NCBI RefSeq assembly: GCF_004296935.1 | Contig: NZ_SCVH01000017.1 | Location: 1 to 64,000 of the forward strand | Reading direction: 5' to 3' | From: Reyranella sp. | Lineage (GTDB): Bacteria > Pseudomonadota > Alphaproteobacteria > Reyranellales > Reyranellaceae | Length of the DNA: 64,000 nucleotides | In this document: positions 28,664 to 38,090 of the stretch, piece after piece | Position numbering within the stretch: the first letter of the stretch is position 1 | Layout of the letters: the number at the start of each line of letters is the position of its first letter | Made by a program: the position numbers and the translations under genes | The notes under the pieces: model-generated | Told to the model about the DNA's origin: nothing | Database searches by the model: none | What the model saw: the letters and a program-made list of their open reading frames with translations, nothing else

Positions 28664-29457
28664 TCTACGAGTGCCAGGGGTGCCACGAAGCGGGCAACCT
28701 CCGACAAGACGTAAGCCGGCTGCTGCAGATGGGGGGCGTGACCGCAGCTCGGCACCAGGCGGGTCTCGCAGTAGCCGCCGACCTTTCCGGCGATGATGCC
28801 GAGCTGCAGCTCGCTGCCGTATTCGTCGTCCTCGCCCTGGATCGCCTGCAACGGGACGACGATGCCCGGCAGCCGGCCGTTGGCGTCCATCGGCTCGAAG
28901 CCCGGGGACAGCCACGCCTCGGACCACAGGCGAAAGCACGCATCGACATTGTCGCCGTGATATCTGGCCAGCCGTGCGCGCAGGTCGTCGGCGGCGAAGG
29001 TCTCGCGGGCCCGACGGATGCTGTCGATACAAACCGGCTCGTTGATGGCATGGGCGGCAAGCGTCACCACGGCGCGCAGCGGCTCCGGGTCGGAAGCCGC
29101 GTAGTTGAGCGCGATCGTGCCGCCGTCGCTGTGGCCGACCAGGACGCAATCCTCGACACCCAGTGTCGCGATCAGACGCGGCAATACCTCGTCGGCCTCG
29201 ATCTCCATGTAGCGGACGCCCGGATCCGACGGCCAAGGGCTCGAGCCACCGTAGCCGGTGCGGTCGTAGACGATGCCCTGGCAGCGCGTGGCGTTGCACA
29301 GGGACTGAGGGAAATCGCGCCACATCTCGACGCAGCCCAGCCCCTCATGCAGGAAGACGAGCGTCGTGCGCTCGAGTCCGTCATCTTGCTCAGGGACCAG
29401 CCGCCGAACGCGCAATTGGCGATCGCCGAGGTCGATCAGTCTGTCTGAGATCGTCAC
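28660..29457 (-). CDS. Alpha/beta hydrolase
   Basis: 265 aa from a GTG start (VTISDRLIDL); the frame is open much further upstream but conservation begins here, so the start is uncertain. The fold is shown by LVFLHEGLGCVEMW, DRTGYGGS, nucleophile Ser110 in VGHSDGG and a late His in SCGHAPHLQQP. It resembles pimeloyl-ester or epoxide-hydrolase-like esterases. It lies divergently from the response regulator gene with about 120 bp between. Confidence 0.85.
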   Translation of the reverse strand: MTISDRLIDLGDRQLRVRRLVPEQDDGLERTTLVFLHEGLGCVEMWRDFPQSLCNATRCQGIVYDRTGYGGSSPWPSDPGVRYMEIEADEVLPRLIATLGVEDCVLVGHSDGGTIALNYAASDPEPLRAVVTLAAHAINEPVCIDSIRRARETFAADDLRARLARYHGDNVDACFRLWSEAWLSPGFEPMDANGRLPGIVVPLQAIQGEDDEYGSELQLGIIAGKVGGYCETRLVPSCGHAPHLQQPAYVLSEVARFVAPLALVD

Positions 29458-29577
29458 ACTCCAGATGTAGCCGGGACGCCACGAGATGAGAAGGCGCCGA
29501 ATCCGGCAGGGGCGAAGGGCCTTCCGGCATGTTAGAAGACACCATCTGTCGCGCGCATGGATGGGAGCCGAACGCCG

Positions 29578-30258
29578 ATGAGGGTACTTCTCGTCGAGGA
29601 CAACACGGAACTCGTCTCGCTGCTGAAGAAAGGGCTTTCCCGGGGCGGCATCGAGGCCGATGCCGTGGGGACCGCCGGCGATGCCGGTCATGTGCTCGCC
29701 ACGATGCAATACTCCGTCGTCGTGCTCGATCTCGGCTTGCCCGATGAAGATGGCATCACCCTGTTGCGCGATCTCCGACGTCGTGGCGAGTCGACGCCGG
29801 TGCTCGTGCTGACGGCGCGCGACGGCGTCAGCGATCGCGTAATCGGCCTGCGTGCCGGCGCCGACGACTACCTTGCCAAACCGTTCGCCATGGAGGAGCT
29901 GATCGCCCGCATCCAGGCGCTGTTGCGCCGCCCTGGCAGTCTGCTCGGCCGCCGCCTCACCTTCGGCAACGTGGCGCTCGACACCGAAGGCCGGCAGGTC
30001 TTCGTGGCGGATGCCTCGCATGCCTTTCCGGCGCGCGAGACCGCGGTGCTGGAAATTCTCCTCAGGCGCAGCGGCAACGTGGCGCCGAAGCGACTGTTCG
30101 AGGATCACCTGTTCGGCCTGTCGGGCGATGTTGGGTCGAACGCGGTCGAGGTCTACGTCCATCGCCTGCGCAAGATGCTGGCCGATGCCGGCGCCACGGT
30201 GAAGATCCATACGGTGCGCGGTGTCGGCTATCTGCTGACCGAGGACAAGGTAGGGTGA
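29578..30258 (+). CDS. OmpR-family response regulator
   Basis: 226 aa. Receiver domain with acidic Asp8, phosphorylation Asp51 (LDLGLPDEDG), Thr79 and Lys101 (AKPF); the C-terminal winged helix (about 130-222) ends VHTVRGVGYLL-like. Similar to the QseB/TctD branch. Start MRVLLVED chosen over an ATG 21 nt upstream. Its TGA overlaps the GTG of the sensor kinase gene (GTGA), so the pair is one translational unit. Targets unknown; the LIV-type operon downstream is a candidate by proximity only. Confidence 0.92.
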   Translation: MRVLLVEDNTELVSLLKKGLSRGGIEADAVGTAGDAGHVLATMQYSVVVLDLGLPDEDGITLLRDLRRRGESTPVLVLTARDGVSDRVIGLRAGADDYLAKPFAMEELIARIQALLRRPGSLLGRRLTFGNVALDTEGRQVFVADASHAFPARETAVLEILLRRSGNVAPKRLFEDHLFGLSGDVGSNAVEVYVHRLRKMLADAGATVKIHTVRGVGYLLTEDKVG

Positions 30259-31607
30259 TACGCTTTCGCTCGATCATCTCGAGGGTCGTGGCGCTGCAAG
30301 TCATTGCGATCGGCGTCACCTCCGTCCTGATGCCGCTGGCGCTCTACTGGCTGCTCGAGCAGGCGGCCAACAACCTCCACCGCGAGACGCTCCGCAACCA
30401 GGCCGTCACCGTCGGCAGTTTCCTGCGACCAGAGGCTGGTGGCGGCGTCGTTCTCGACATCCCCGACGATGCCCGGCCGCTCTACGCCGGCCGTCACGGC
30501 CTCTACGCCTACGCGGTCCTCGATGCCTCGGGTCGGGCTCTCTTTTCTTCCCGTGCCGATGGCGCAGCACTGTTTCCGTCGGGCGGGTCGTCGGCGGGCG
30601 ACTGGATCGCGCGCCGGGCGAGCACGGGATCGGACCTGTTCGGAGTGACGGTGGTCCGGACGATCGGCGAGCGCCTCTACTGGATCCAGGTCGGCCAGGA
30701 TCTCGCGCATCGCGATGTCATCATCGACGACATCGTCACCGACTTCTTTTCGCGCGTCGCCTGGATCACCTTTCCGATTCTGCTGGTGCTGCTTCTGATC
30801 AGTATTCTGATCTTTCGGAGGGTACTCGAACCGGTGCGCGAGGCCTCGATGACGGTCGCGGCGATCGGCCCAGCAAGCACCGACGTCCGGCTGCCAGAGC
30901 AGTCGATGCCGACCGAGATCGTGCCGCTGGTCCGCGCCGTCAACCAGGCGCTTGAACGCCTCGAGTCGGGTTTCCGGGCGCAACGCGAATTTACCGCCGA
31001 CGTTGCACATGAACTGCGCACGCCGCTTGCCATCATGCGCGCTCGCGTCGACTCGTTGGGTGCTGGACAGGTTCAGGACGCCCTGCGCGCCGATATCGTC
31101 GGCATGGCTCGGACGGTTGGTCAGGTCCTCGACATTGCCGAACTCGAAGGCTTTGTTGTCGGCGACGACGCCAAGGCCGACCTTCATGCCGTCTGTTCTG
31201 ATGCCGTGGGCTTCATGGCCCCGCTTGCGGTCGACATGTCCAAGACGATCGCGCTCACCGGTGCCGATGGGCCGGTGTGGGTACATGGTCATCCCGACGC
31301 GCTGTTCCGCGCGGTGCGCAATCTGGTCGAAAATGCCGTCCGCCACACGCCGCGCGGCACATCGATTGAGGTCGACGTCGCGGCCGATGGCACAGTTTGC
31401 GTTCTCGACGATGGCCCCGGTGTGCCCGAGGCCGACAGGCAGTCGATATTCAGGCGCTTCTGGCGGCGCGACCGTGCGCGCGCCGACAGCCGCGGCCTGG
31501 GGCTGGCGATCGTGGCCCGCGTTGCGGCGGCGCACGGCGGCAGCATCAGCGTCGAGAACCGGCGCGACGGAGGCGCCATCTTCACCCTCCGGCTGCGGCC
31601 CGCGTAA
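30255..31607 (+). CDS. Sensor histidine kinase, partner of the preceding regulator
   Basis: 450 aa from a GTG start. Two membrane segments (about 10-35 and 163-190) enclose a periplasmic sensor region of the TctE/2CSK N-terminal type. A HAMP-like linker, phosphoacceptor His252 in DVAHELRTPL, N-box LVENAVRH, and G boxes DDGPGVP and GLGLAIV follow. TctE-like kinases often sense carboxylates, which would fit the transporter genes in this window, but that link is inference. Confidence 0.92.
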   Translation: MIRFRSIISRVVALQVIAIGVTSVLMPLALYWLLEQAANNLHRETLRNQAVTVGSFLRPEAGGGVVLDIPDDARPLYAGRHGLYAYAVLDASGRALFSSRADGAALFPSGGSSAGDWIARRASTGSDLFGVTVVRTIGERLYWIQVGQDLAHRDVIIDDIVTDFFSRVAWITFPILLVLLLISILIFRRVLEPVREASMTVAAIGPASTDVRLPEQSMPTEIVPLVRAVNQALERLESGFRAQREFTADVAHELRTPLAIMRARVDSLGAGQVQDALRADIVGMARTVGQVLDIAELEGFVVGDDAKADLHAVCSDAVGFMAPLAVDMSKTIALTGADGPVWVHGHPDALFRAVRNLVENAVRHTPRGTSIEVDVAADGTVCVLDDGPGVPEADRQSIFRRFWRRDRARADSRGLGLAIVARVAAAHGGSISVENRRDGGAIFTLRLRPA

Positions 31608-31727
31608 CACCGTCGCATTCGGCCGGTGGCTGGCTTGACCGGTTCGAAACGGCTATGGCTATCTGCCTGATGAAATCGCCGCAGAAGCGAACGAACGAAA
31701 AGCGGGCACCGGGAACGCGAGGCAGGG

Positions 31728-33689
31728 ATGACGACGGGGATGGCCGACAGCGGCACCGAAGCTCGGGATACGTTTCCGAAGCTATTGGCGGAGCGTGCCC
31801 GGACCGGCGCCAACCGACCTGCCTATCGCGAAAAGGAATACGGCATCTGGCAGACCTACAGTTGGTCCCACGTCGCCGCGCAGGTGCGTCTGCTGGCTGC
31901 CGGCCTGGCCGATCTCGGCTTTCGTCGCGGCGACCGACTGATCGTGGTCGGCGACAACCGGCCCCGTCTCTACTGGTCGATGTGCGCGGCACAGTCGCTG
32001 GGTGGCGTGCCGGTGCCGGTCTATCAGGACTCGGTGGCCGACGAACTGGCCTACGTCGTGGAACATGGCGGGGCGCGCTTTGCGCTGGCCGAAAACCAGG
32101 AGCAGGTCGACAAGCTGCTCGCGATCCAGAAGAAGGTGCCGTCGCTCGGCGTGATCATCTATGACGACCCGCGCGGCATGCGGCACTACGACCAGCTCCA
32201 GTCCTATGCCGAGGTGCAGGAACGCGGTGCCAAGCTGCTGGCAGCGGCGCCCGACACCGTGTCAGCCGAGGTTGCCAAGGGGCGCGGCTCGGACGAGGCC
32301 ATCATGCTCTACACTTCTGGCACCACCGGCCGGCCGAAGGGCGCGATCCTGAGCTACGACAATCTGGTGTGGGCGGCCACCGCCGGCGCCGAGTTCGACG
32401 GCCTGAAGGAAGGCGACGAACTTCTGTCCTACCTGCCGATGGCCTGGGTCGGCGACCACATCTTCTCCTATGCCCAGGGTTATGTCGTGGGCCTGGTGGT
32501 CAATTGCCCCGAATCGGTGGCGACGGTGATGACCGACCTGCGCGAGATCGGCCCGACCTATTATTTTGCACCGCCGCGCGTTCTGGAGAATCTGATCACC
32601 CAGGTCACCATCCGCATGGAGGACGCGGGCCTCCTCAAGCGCCGGATGTTCCAGTTCTTCATGACGGTGGCCCGCCGCGTCGGACCGGCGCTGCTCGACG
32701 GCCGGCCGGTGTCGCCCCTGGATCGGCTGCTTTATGCGCTCGGCAATCTTCTGATCTACGGGCCGCTCAAGAACACGCTCGGCATGAGCCGCGTCCGCGT
32801 GGCCTATACGGCCGGCGAGGCGGTCGGGCCCGAGATCTTCAACTTCTACCGCGCGCTTGGCGTCAACATGAAGCAGCTCTACGGCCAGACAGAGGCCTCG
32901 GTGTTCGTCACCATCCATCCCAACGGCGAGGTCTATCCCGACACGGTCGGCAAGCCGGTCTCCCAGGTCGAACTCAGGATCGCCGACTCGGGTGAGGTGC
33001 TTTATCGCAGCCCAGGCGTGTTCAAGGAGTACTTCAAGAACCCCGAGGCGACCAACGACACCAAGACCGCCGACGGCTGGGTGCACACCGGCGACGCCGG
33101 CTACCTCGACGATCGCGGGCACCTGCGCATCATCGACCGCGCCAAGGACGTCGGAAAACTGAACGACGGCACGCTGTTCGCGCCGAAGTTCATCGAGAAT
33201 AAGCTGAAGTTCTTTCCGCACATCAACGAGGTCGTGGCATTTGGCCACGGCCGCGACTACGTCGCCGTGTTCGTCAACATCGACATGATCGCTGTCGGCG
33301 ACTGGGCCGAGCGGCGCAATGTCGCCTACGCAAGCTATCAGGAGCTGGCGTCGCGGCCGGAGGTCTACGACCTGATCCAGGGCGAGATCGAGCAGGTCAA
33401 CCATGACCTCGCCGCCGACCCGCGCATGGCCGGCGCCCAGATCCGCCGCTTCCTGGTCCTGCACAAAGCGCTCGAGGCCGACGACGGCGAACTCACGCGC
33501 ACCAACAAGGTGCGGCGCGGCTTCATCGGCGAGCGCTACAAGCCGCTGGTCGATGCGCTCTACGACGGCTCGAGGACCGCCCACATCAAGGTCGATGTCA
33601 CCTTCGAGGACGGCCGCAAGGGCGCCATCGAGGGCGACGTGACCGTCCGCGACGTGGCCCCCCACGCCACCCTGAAGAAGGCGAGCTGA
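31728..33689 (+). CDS. Long-chain/aromatic acyl-CoA ligase (AMP-forming)
   Basis: 653 aa. ANL-superfamily ligase: P-loop YTSGTTGRPKG (195-205), QTEAS adenine motif and HTGDAGYLDDRGHL hinge region. The length and LxxGxxLAPxxIEN-like segment GTLFAPKFIENKLK match the long-chain branch. It probably activates the acid imported by the transporter encoded immediately downstream (5-nt gap). This ligase-first organisation beside LIV-type ABC genes is common in proteobacteria that use fatty or aromatic acids. First gene of a six-gene operon. Confidence 0.9.
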   Translation: MTTGMADSGTEARDTFPKLLAERARTGANRPAYREKEYGIWQTYSWSHVAAQVRLLAAGLADLGFRRGDRLIVVGDNRPRLYWSMCAAQSLGGVPVPVYQDSVADELAYVVEHGGARFALAENQEQVDKLLAIQKKVPSLGVIIYDDPRGMRHYDQLQSYAEVQERGAKLLAAAPDTVSAEVAKGRGSDEAIMLYTSGTTGRPKGAILSYDNLVWAATAGAEFDGLKEGDELLSYLPMAWVGDHIFSYAQGYVVGLVVNCPESVATVMTDLREIGPTYYFAPPRVLENLITQVTIRMEDAGLLKRRMFQFFMTVARRVGPALLDGRPVSPLDRLLYALGNLLIYGPLKNTLGMSRVRVAYTAGEAVGPEIFNFYRALGVNMKQLYGQTEASVFVTIHPNGEVYPDTVGKPVSQVELRIADSGEVLYRSPGVFKEYFKNPEATNDTKTADGWVHTGDAGYLDDRGHLRIIDRAKDVGKLNDGTLFAPKFIENKLKFFPHINEVVAFGHGRDYVAVFVNIDMIAVGDWAERRNVAYASYQELASRPEVYDLIQGEIEQVNHDLAADPRMAGAQIRRFLVLHKALEADDGELTRTNKVRRGFIGERYKPLVDALYDGSRTAHIKVDVTFEDGRKGAIEGDVTVRDVAPHATLKKAS

Positions 33690-33694
33690 GCGCA

Positions 33695-34486
33695 ATGACT
33701 ACGCGCATGCGTTCATTCAACGAAGTGCTGCTGTCGGTCGAGAACATCAGCCTGTCGTTTGGCGGCGTGAAGGCGCTGACGGACATCAGCTTCGATATCG
33801 CCAAGGGCGAGATCCGCGCCATCATCGGGCCCAACGGCGCCGGCAAGTCATCGATGTTGAACTGCATCAACGGCTTCTATCATCCGCAGCAGGGCGCCAT
33901 CACCTACAAGGGTGTCAGGCGCAGCCAGATGAAGCCGCACGAGGCGGCTGAGCAGGGCATCGCGCGCACGTTCCAGAACATCGCGCTCTTCAGGGGCATG
34001 TCTACTCTCGACAACATCATGACCGGCCGCAATCTGCGCATGAAAACCGGCCTGTTCTGGCAGGCGCTTCACATCGGGCCGGCGCAGCGCGAGGAGATCG
34101 AGAACCGCAAGGTGGTCGAACGGATCATCGACTTCCTCGAGATCCAGCACATTCGCAAGGCGCCGGTCGGCCAACTGCCCTACGGCCTGCAGAAGCGCGT
34201 CGAGCTCGGTCGCGCGCTCGCCGCCGAGCCCGAGCTGCTGCTGCTCGACGAGCCGATGGCCGGCATGAACATCGAGGAGAAGCAGGACATGTGCCGCTTC
34301 ATCCTCGACGTGAACGACGAGTTCGGCACCACGATCTGCCTCATCGAGCACGACATGGGGGTGGTCATGGACATTTCCGACCGCGTCGTCGTTCTCGACT
34401 ACGGCCGCAAGATCGGCGACGGCGTGCCCGACGAGGTCAGGAGCAACGAGGCGGTCGTCGCCGCCTATCTTGGCGTCAGCCACTGA
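33695..34486 (+). CDS. LIV-type ABC transporter ATP-binding protein (LivG-like)
   Basis: 263 aa. Walker A GPNGAGKSS (45-53), variant ABC signature PYGLQKRVELGRAL, Walker B LLLLDEPMAGMN and switch IEHDMGVVM. The C-terminal extension ending VVAAYLGVSH is typical of the LivG branch. It energises uptake with the second ATPase at 38091. An internal Met four codons in is an alternative start. Confidence 0.93.
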   Translation: MTTRMRSFNEVLLSVENISLSFGGVKALTDISFDIAKGEIRAIIGPNGAGKSSMLNCINGFYHPQQGAITYKGVRRSQMKPHEAAEQGIARTFQNIALFRGMSTLDNIMTGRNLRMKTGLFWQALHIGPAQREEIENRKVVERIIDFLEIQHIRKAPVGQLPYGLQKRVELGRALAAEPELLLLDEPMAGMNIEEKQDMCRFILDVNDEFGTTICLIEHDMGVVMDISDRVVVLDYGRKIGDGVPDEVRSNEAVVAAYLGVSH

Positions 34487-34497
34487 GCGGAGTGAAC

Positions 34498-35622
34498 ATG
34501 TTGGGCCCGTTCCTCGAAACCCTGATCGGCGGCCTGCTGACCGGCGTGCTCTATTCACTGGTGGCGCTGGGCTTCGTGCTGATCTTCAAGGCCTCCGGTG
34601 TCTTCAACTTCGCGCAGGGCGCGATGGTGTTGTTCGCGGCGCTCACGATCGCGCGGCTCAGCGGCGAGATCGACGGCAAGGAAGTCCATCTCGCGAACTT
34701 CGTCGTGGCGGCGGCGATCCTGGGTGTCGCGGTCGCGTTCATCGGCTGGTACGCGTGGCGCGAGTATGTCGCGCGCGGCGCCGGGCCAGGCGAGCGGCGC
34801 AAGCTGCAGATGCTGGCGGCCGCCGGTGCGCTGGTCGGCGGCATTGCAGCCTACAGCTATGGCAAGGGCGCGTGGCCGATCTGGCTGGCGATCGCTGCCA
34901 CGGCGGCCATCATGGGCCTGCTCGCCTATGCCATCGAACGCTTGGTGCTGCGCCATCTCGTGAACCAGGAAGGCATCATTCTCTTCATGGCGACGCTCGG
35001 CATCGCCTATTTCCTCGACGGCTTCGGCCAGACGCTGTGGGGCAGTGACATCTACAAGATCAATCTCGGCCTGCCCAAGGATCCGCTGTTCCTGTTCGAG
35101 GGTGTGTTTCCGGGCGGTCTGCTGGTCGATCCCGGTGAACTCGTGGCCGCCGCCATTGCCGCTGGTCTGGTCGTGGTGCTCGCGATCTTCTTCCAGAAGA
35201 CGCGCGTCGGCCGCGCGCTCCGCGCCGTCGCCGATGACCATGCCGCCGCCCAGTCGGTCGGCATTCCGCTCAACACCATCTGGCTGATCGTATGGACCGT
35301 GTCGGGTCTGGTAGCGTTGGCTGCGGGGCTGATCTGGGGCGCCAAGCTCGGCGTCCAGTTCTCGATCTCGCTGATTGCGCTGAAAGCGCTGCCGGTGCTG
35401 ATCCTGGGGGGCTTCACCTCGGTGCCGGGCGCCATTGTCGGCGGCCTCATCATCGGCGCCGGCGAGAAGCTTTCCGAGGTGTTCCTGGCGCCGATCCTGG
35501 TCAAGCAGTTCGATCTCGCCGGCGGCGGCATCGAGAACTGGTTCGCCTACATGCTGGCGCTGGTCTTCCTGCTGTTCCGGCCACAGGGCCTGTTCGGCGA
35601 ACGCATTATCGAGCGGGTGTAG
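34498..35622 (+). CDS. LIV-type ABC transporter permease (LivH-like)
   Basis: 374 aa, longer than typical LivH proteins (about 300) because of an insert of about 45 residues after the second hydrophobic segment. It has FKASGVFNFAQGAM, the conserved permease motif near residue 30, and the FFQKTRVGRALRAVADD cytoplasmic coupling loop. It forms the inner-membrane channel with the LivM-like protein. Start from ATG with CGGAG upstream; 11 nt after the ATPase gene and 3 nt before the LivM-like gene. Confidence 0.93.
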   Translation: MLGPFLETLIGGLLTGVLYSLVALGFVLIFKASGVFNFAQGAMVLFAALTIARLSGEIDGKEVHLANFVVAAAILGVAVAFIGWYAWREYVARGAGPGERRKLQMLAAAGALVGGIAAYSYGKGAWPIWLAIAATAAIMGLLAYAIERLVLRHLVNQEGIILFMATLGIAYFLDGFGQTLWGSDIYKINLGLPKDPLFLFEGVFPGGLLVDPGELVAAAIAAGLVVVLAIFFQKTRVGRALRAVADDHAAAQSVGIPLNTIWLIVWTVSGLVALAAGLIWGAKLGVQFSISLIALKALPVLILGGFTSVPGAIVGGLIIGAGEKLSEVFLAPILVKQFDLAGGGIENWFAYMLALVFLLFRPQGLFGERIIERV

Positions 35623-35625
35623 GGC

Positions 35626-36693
35626 ATGCTTTACCGCGAGGCTGGCCAGTTCAAGACGACCTATGTCGCCGACCAGCAGATCTTCCCGATCCTGCAGGAT
35701 CGCCTCTTCGTGCTTGCCGTGATCGTGGCGGCCTTCCTCGCCGTGCCGATGTTCGCCTCGCCCTATATCTACACCGAGATCCTGATTCCGTTCCTGATCC
35801 TGTCGATGGCAGCCATCGGTCTCAACATCCTGGTGGGTTATTGCGGACAGGTGTCGCTCGGCACCGGTGGCTTCATGGCAGTCGGGGCCTATGCCGCCTA
35901 CAACCTCTGGCTCCGCGTGCCGGAGCTGAACAACCTCATCGTCGTATTCCTGTTCGGCGGCGTGATGGCGGCGGCGGTCGGCATCCTGTTCGGCATCCCG
36001 TCGCTTCGCATCAAGGGCTTCTATCTTGCGGTGGCGACGCTCGCCTCGCAGTTTTTCCTCGACTGGCTGTTTGCGCGCGTGAAGTGGCTGACCAACTACA
36101 CGCCGTCGGGTTCGGTCGCGGTCGGCAAGCTGGAGGTCTTCGGCTGGCACGTCGACACGCCGGCCGACCGCTATCTGCTGATCCTGGGCCTCGTGGTGGT
36201 GGCCACGCTGGTCGCCAAGAACCTGGTCCGCGGCCACATCGGGCGCTCGTGGATGGCGATCCGCGACATGGACATCGCGGCCGAAATCATCGGCTTCCGG
36301 CCGCTGCGCACCAAGCTCACCGCCTTTGCCGTCAGTTCGTTCTTCATCGGCGTGGCGGGCGCCATGTGGGCGTTCCTGCGGCTGGGCGCCTGGGAGCCGC
36401 TGGCGTTCGACATCAACCGGTCGTTCCAGATCCTGTTCATGGTCATCATCGGCGGCCTGGGCTCGCTGATCGGCAGCTTCCTCGGGGCGGCCTTCATCGT
36501 GCTGATGCCGATCCTGCTCAACCAGCTGCCCGGCTGGTTCGGCGTCAGGATGTCGACGGCGCTGCTCAGCCACCTCGAATTCATGGTGTTTGGTGCCATG
36601 ATCGTCTTCTTCCTGATCGTCGAGCCGCACGGTCTGGCCCGCCTCTGGGCGGTCGCCAAGGAGAAGTTGCGGCTCTGGCCGTTCCCGCACTGA
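35626..36693 (+). CDS. LIV-type ABC transporter permease (LivM-like)
   Basis: 355 aa with about eight membrane segments. Family motifs: LNILVGYCGQVSLGTGGFMAVGAY, GIPSLRIKGFYLAVATLASQFF and the coupling helix RGHIGRSWMAIRDMDIAAEIIG. It pairs with the LivH-like permease. The first 30 residues are a soluble leader (REAGQFKTTY) often seen in aromatic-acid transporters of this type. Confidence 0.93.
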   Translation: MLYREAGQFKTTYVADQQIFPILQDRLFVLAVIVAAFLAVPMFASPYIYTEILIPFLILSMAAIGLNILVGYCGQVSLGTGGFMAVGAYAAYNLWLRVPELNNLIVVFLFGGVMAAAVGILFGIPSLRIKGFYLAVATLASQFFLDWLFARVKWLTNYTPSGSVAVGKLEVFGWHVDTPADRYLLILGLVVVATLVAKNLVRGHIGRSWMAIRDMDIAAEIIGFRPLRTKLTAFAVSSFFIGVAGAMWAFLRLGAWEPLAFDINRSFQILFMVIIGGLGSLIGSFLGAAFIVLMPILLNQLPGWFGVRMSTALLSHLEFMVFGAMIVFFLIVEPHGLARLWAVAKEKLRLWPFPH

Positions 36694-36755
36694 TCCACTA
36701 GGTTTCTGGCAAGGGCAGGCCGGCAAGGACCGCCCACTTTTTGAGGAGGAACACG

Positions 36756-38081
36756 ATGACACTACGCAAGGCAGTGCTTCTGGGCGCGTCTATCGCGGCG
36801 GCGGGATTGGCGTTCGCATCGGCCGCCCAGGCCCAGAACGAGCAGTTCATTCCGGGCCTGATCTACCGAACCGGTGCCTACGCGCCGAACGGCATCCCGT
36901 TCGCCAACGGCGTCGCCGACTACTATGCGCTCGTCAACGAGCGCGACGGCGGCATCAACGGCGTCAAGATTCTCTATGAGGAGTGTGACACCGGCTACGC
37001 CACCGACCGTGGCGTCGAGTGCTACGAGCGCCTCAAGAACAAGGGCCCGACCGGTGCCGCCTACGTCAACCCGCTCAGCACGGGCATCACCTTCGCGCTG
37101 ACCGAAAAGGCGCCGATCGACAAGATCCCGGTGATCTCGATGGGCTATGGCCGCTCCGAATCGCGCGACGGCAGCGTGTTCCAGTGGAACTTCCCGCTGC
37201 TCGGCACCTACTGGTCGGCCGCCGACATCATCATGCAGCACATCGCCCTCAAGGAGGGCGGCTTCGACAAGCTCAAGGGCAAGAAGATCGTGCTGGTCTA
37301 TCACGACTCGCCCTACGGCAAGGAGCCGATCGCGCTGCTGGAACAGCGTGCCAAGATGCACGGGTTCACGTTCACGCCGATGCCCGTCACCCATCCCGGT
37401 GTCGAGCAGAAGGCGACGTGGCTGCAGATCCGCCAGAACCGGCCGGACTATGTCCTGCTGTGGGGCTGGGGCGTCATGAACTCGACGTCGATCAAGGAAG
37501 CGGCCGCGGTCGGCTTCCCGCGCGACAAGATGTTCGGCGTGTGGTGGTCGGGCGCCGAGCCCGATGTCCGCCCGGCCGAGGGCGGCGCCAAGGGCTACCA
37601 TTCCGCCATGCTGCAGCACGGCGCCGGCCAGTTCGGCGTCCATGCCGACCTCAAGAAGTTCCTCTACGACAAGGGCAAGGGCTCGGCGAAGTGGGACGAG
37701 GTCGGCGAGGTCCTCTATAACCGCGGCCTGGTCAACGCCATGCTGGGCGTCGAGTCGATCCGCAAGGCGCAGACCAAGTTCGGCAAGAAGCCGCTGACCG
37801 GCGAACAGGTCCGCTGGGGCATCGAGAATCTCGAACTCAGCGCCGCACGGCTCAAGGAGCTCGGCTTCGATGGCATGCTGCAGCCGCTCAAGGTGACGTG
37901 CCAGGATCACGAAGGCACGCGCGCCGGCCGCGTCCAACAGTGGGACGGCGCCAAGTGGGTCGTGGTCTCCGACTGGTATCAGTCTGACGACAAGGTGCTG
38001 AAGCCGATGGTCGACGCCGCGGCCAAGAAGTACGCCGACGAGAAGAAGCTTCCCGTCCGCGACTGCTCCAAGGAGAGCTGA
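36756..38081 (+). CDS. LIV-type ABC transporter substrate-binding protein
   Basis: 441 aa. Start fixed by a GAGGAGGA site. A signal peptide ends near residue 26 (AAQAQ). The mature protein is of the Leu/Ile/Val-binding type I fold (YRTGAYAPNG near the ligand cleft, GVECYERLKNKG, VLVYHDSPYGKE). The variation in the cleft and the ligase context favour an organic acid over amino acids as ligand; this is inference. It lies 62 nt after the permease and 9 nt before the last ATPase gene, consistent with extra translation of the binding protein. Confidence 0.92.
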   Translation: MTLRKAVLLGASIAAAGLAFASAAQAQNEQFIPGLIYRTGAYAPNGIPFANGVADYYALVNERDGGINGVKILYEECDTGYATDRGVECYERLKNKGPTGAAYVNPLSTGITFALTEKAPIDKIPVISMGYGRSESRDGSVFQWNFPLLGTYWSAADIIMQHIALKEGGFDKLKGKKIVLVYHDSPYGKEPIALLEQRAKMHGFTFTPMPVTHPGVEQKATWLQIRQNRPDYVLLWGWGVMNSTSIKEAAAVGFPRDKMFGVWWSGAEPDVRPAEGGAKGYHSAMLQHGAGQFGVHADLKKFLYDKGKGSAKWDEVGEVLYNRGLVNAMLGVESIRKAQTKFGKKPLTGEQVRWGIENLELSAARLKELGFDGMLQPLKVTCQDHEGTRAGRVQQWDGAKWVVVSDWYQSDDKVLKPMVDAAAKKYADEKKLPVRDCSKES

Positions 38082-38090
38082 GCCTCGTCA

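Noticed and set aside
31635..31663. Sigma-70 promoter for the ligase/LIV operon
   Set aside because: TTGACC is a good -35 box, but the sequence at 17-nt spacing (GCTATC) is a poor -10 box.
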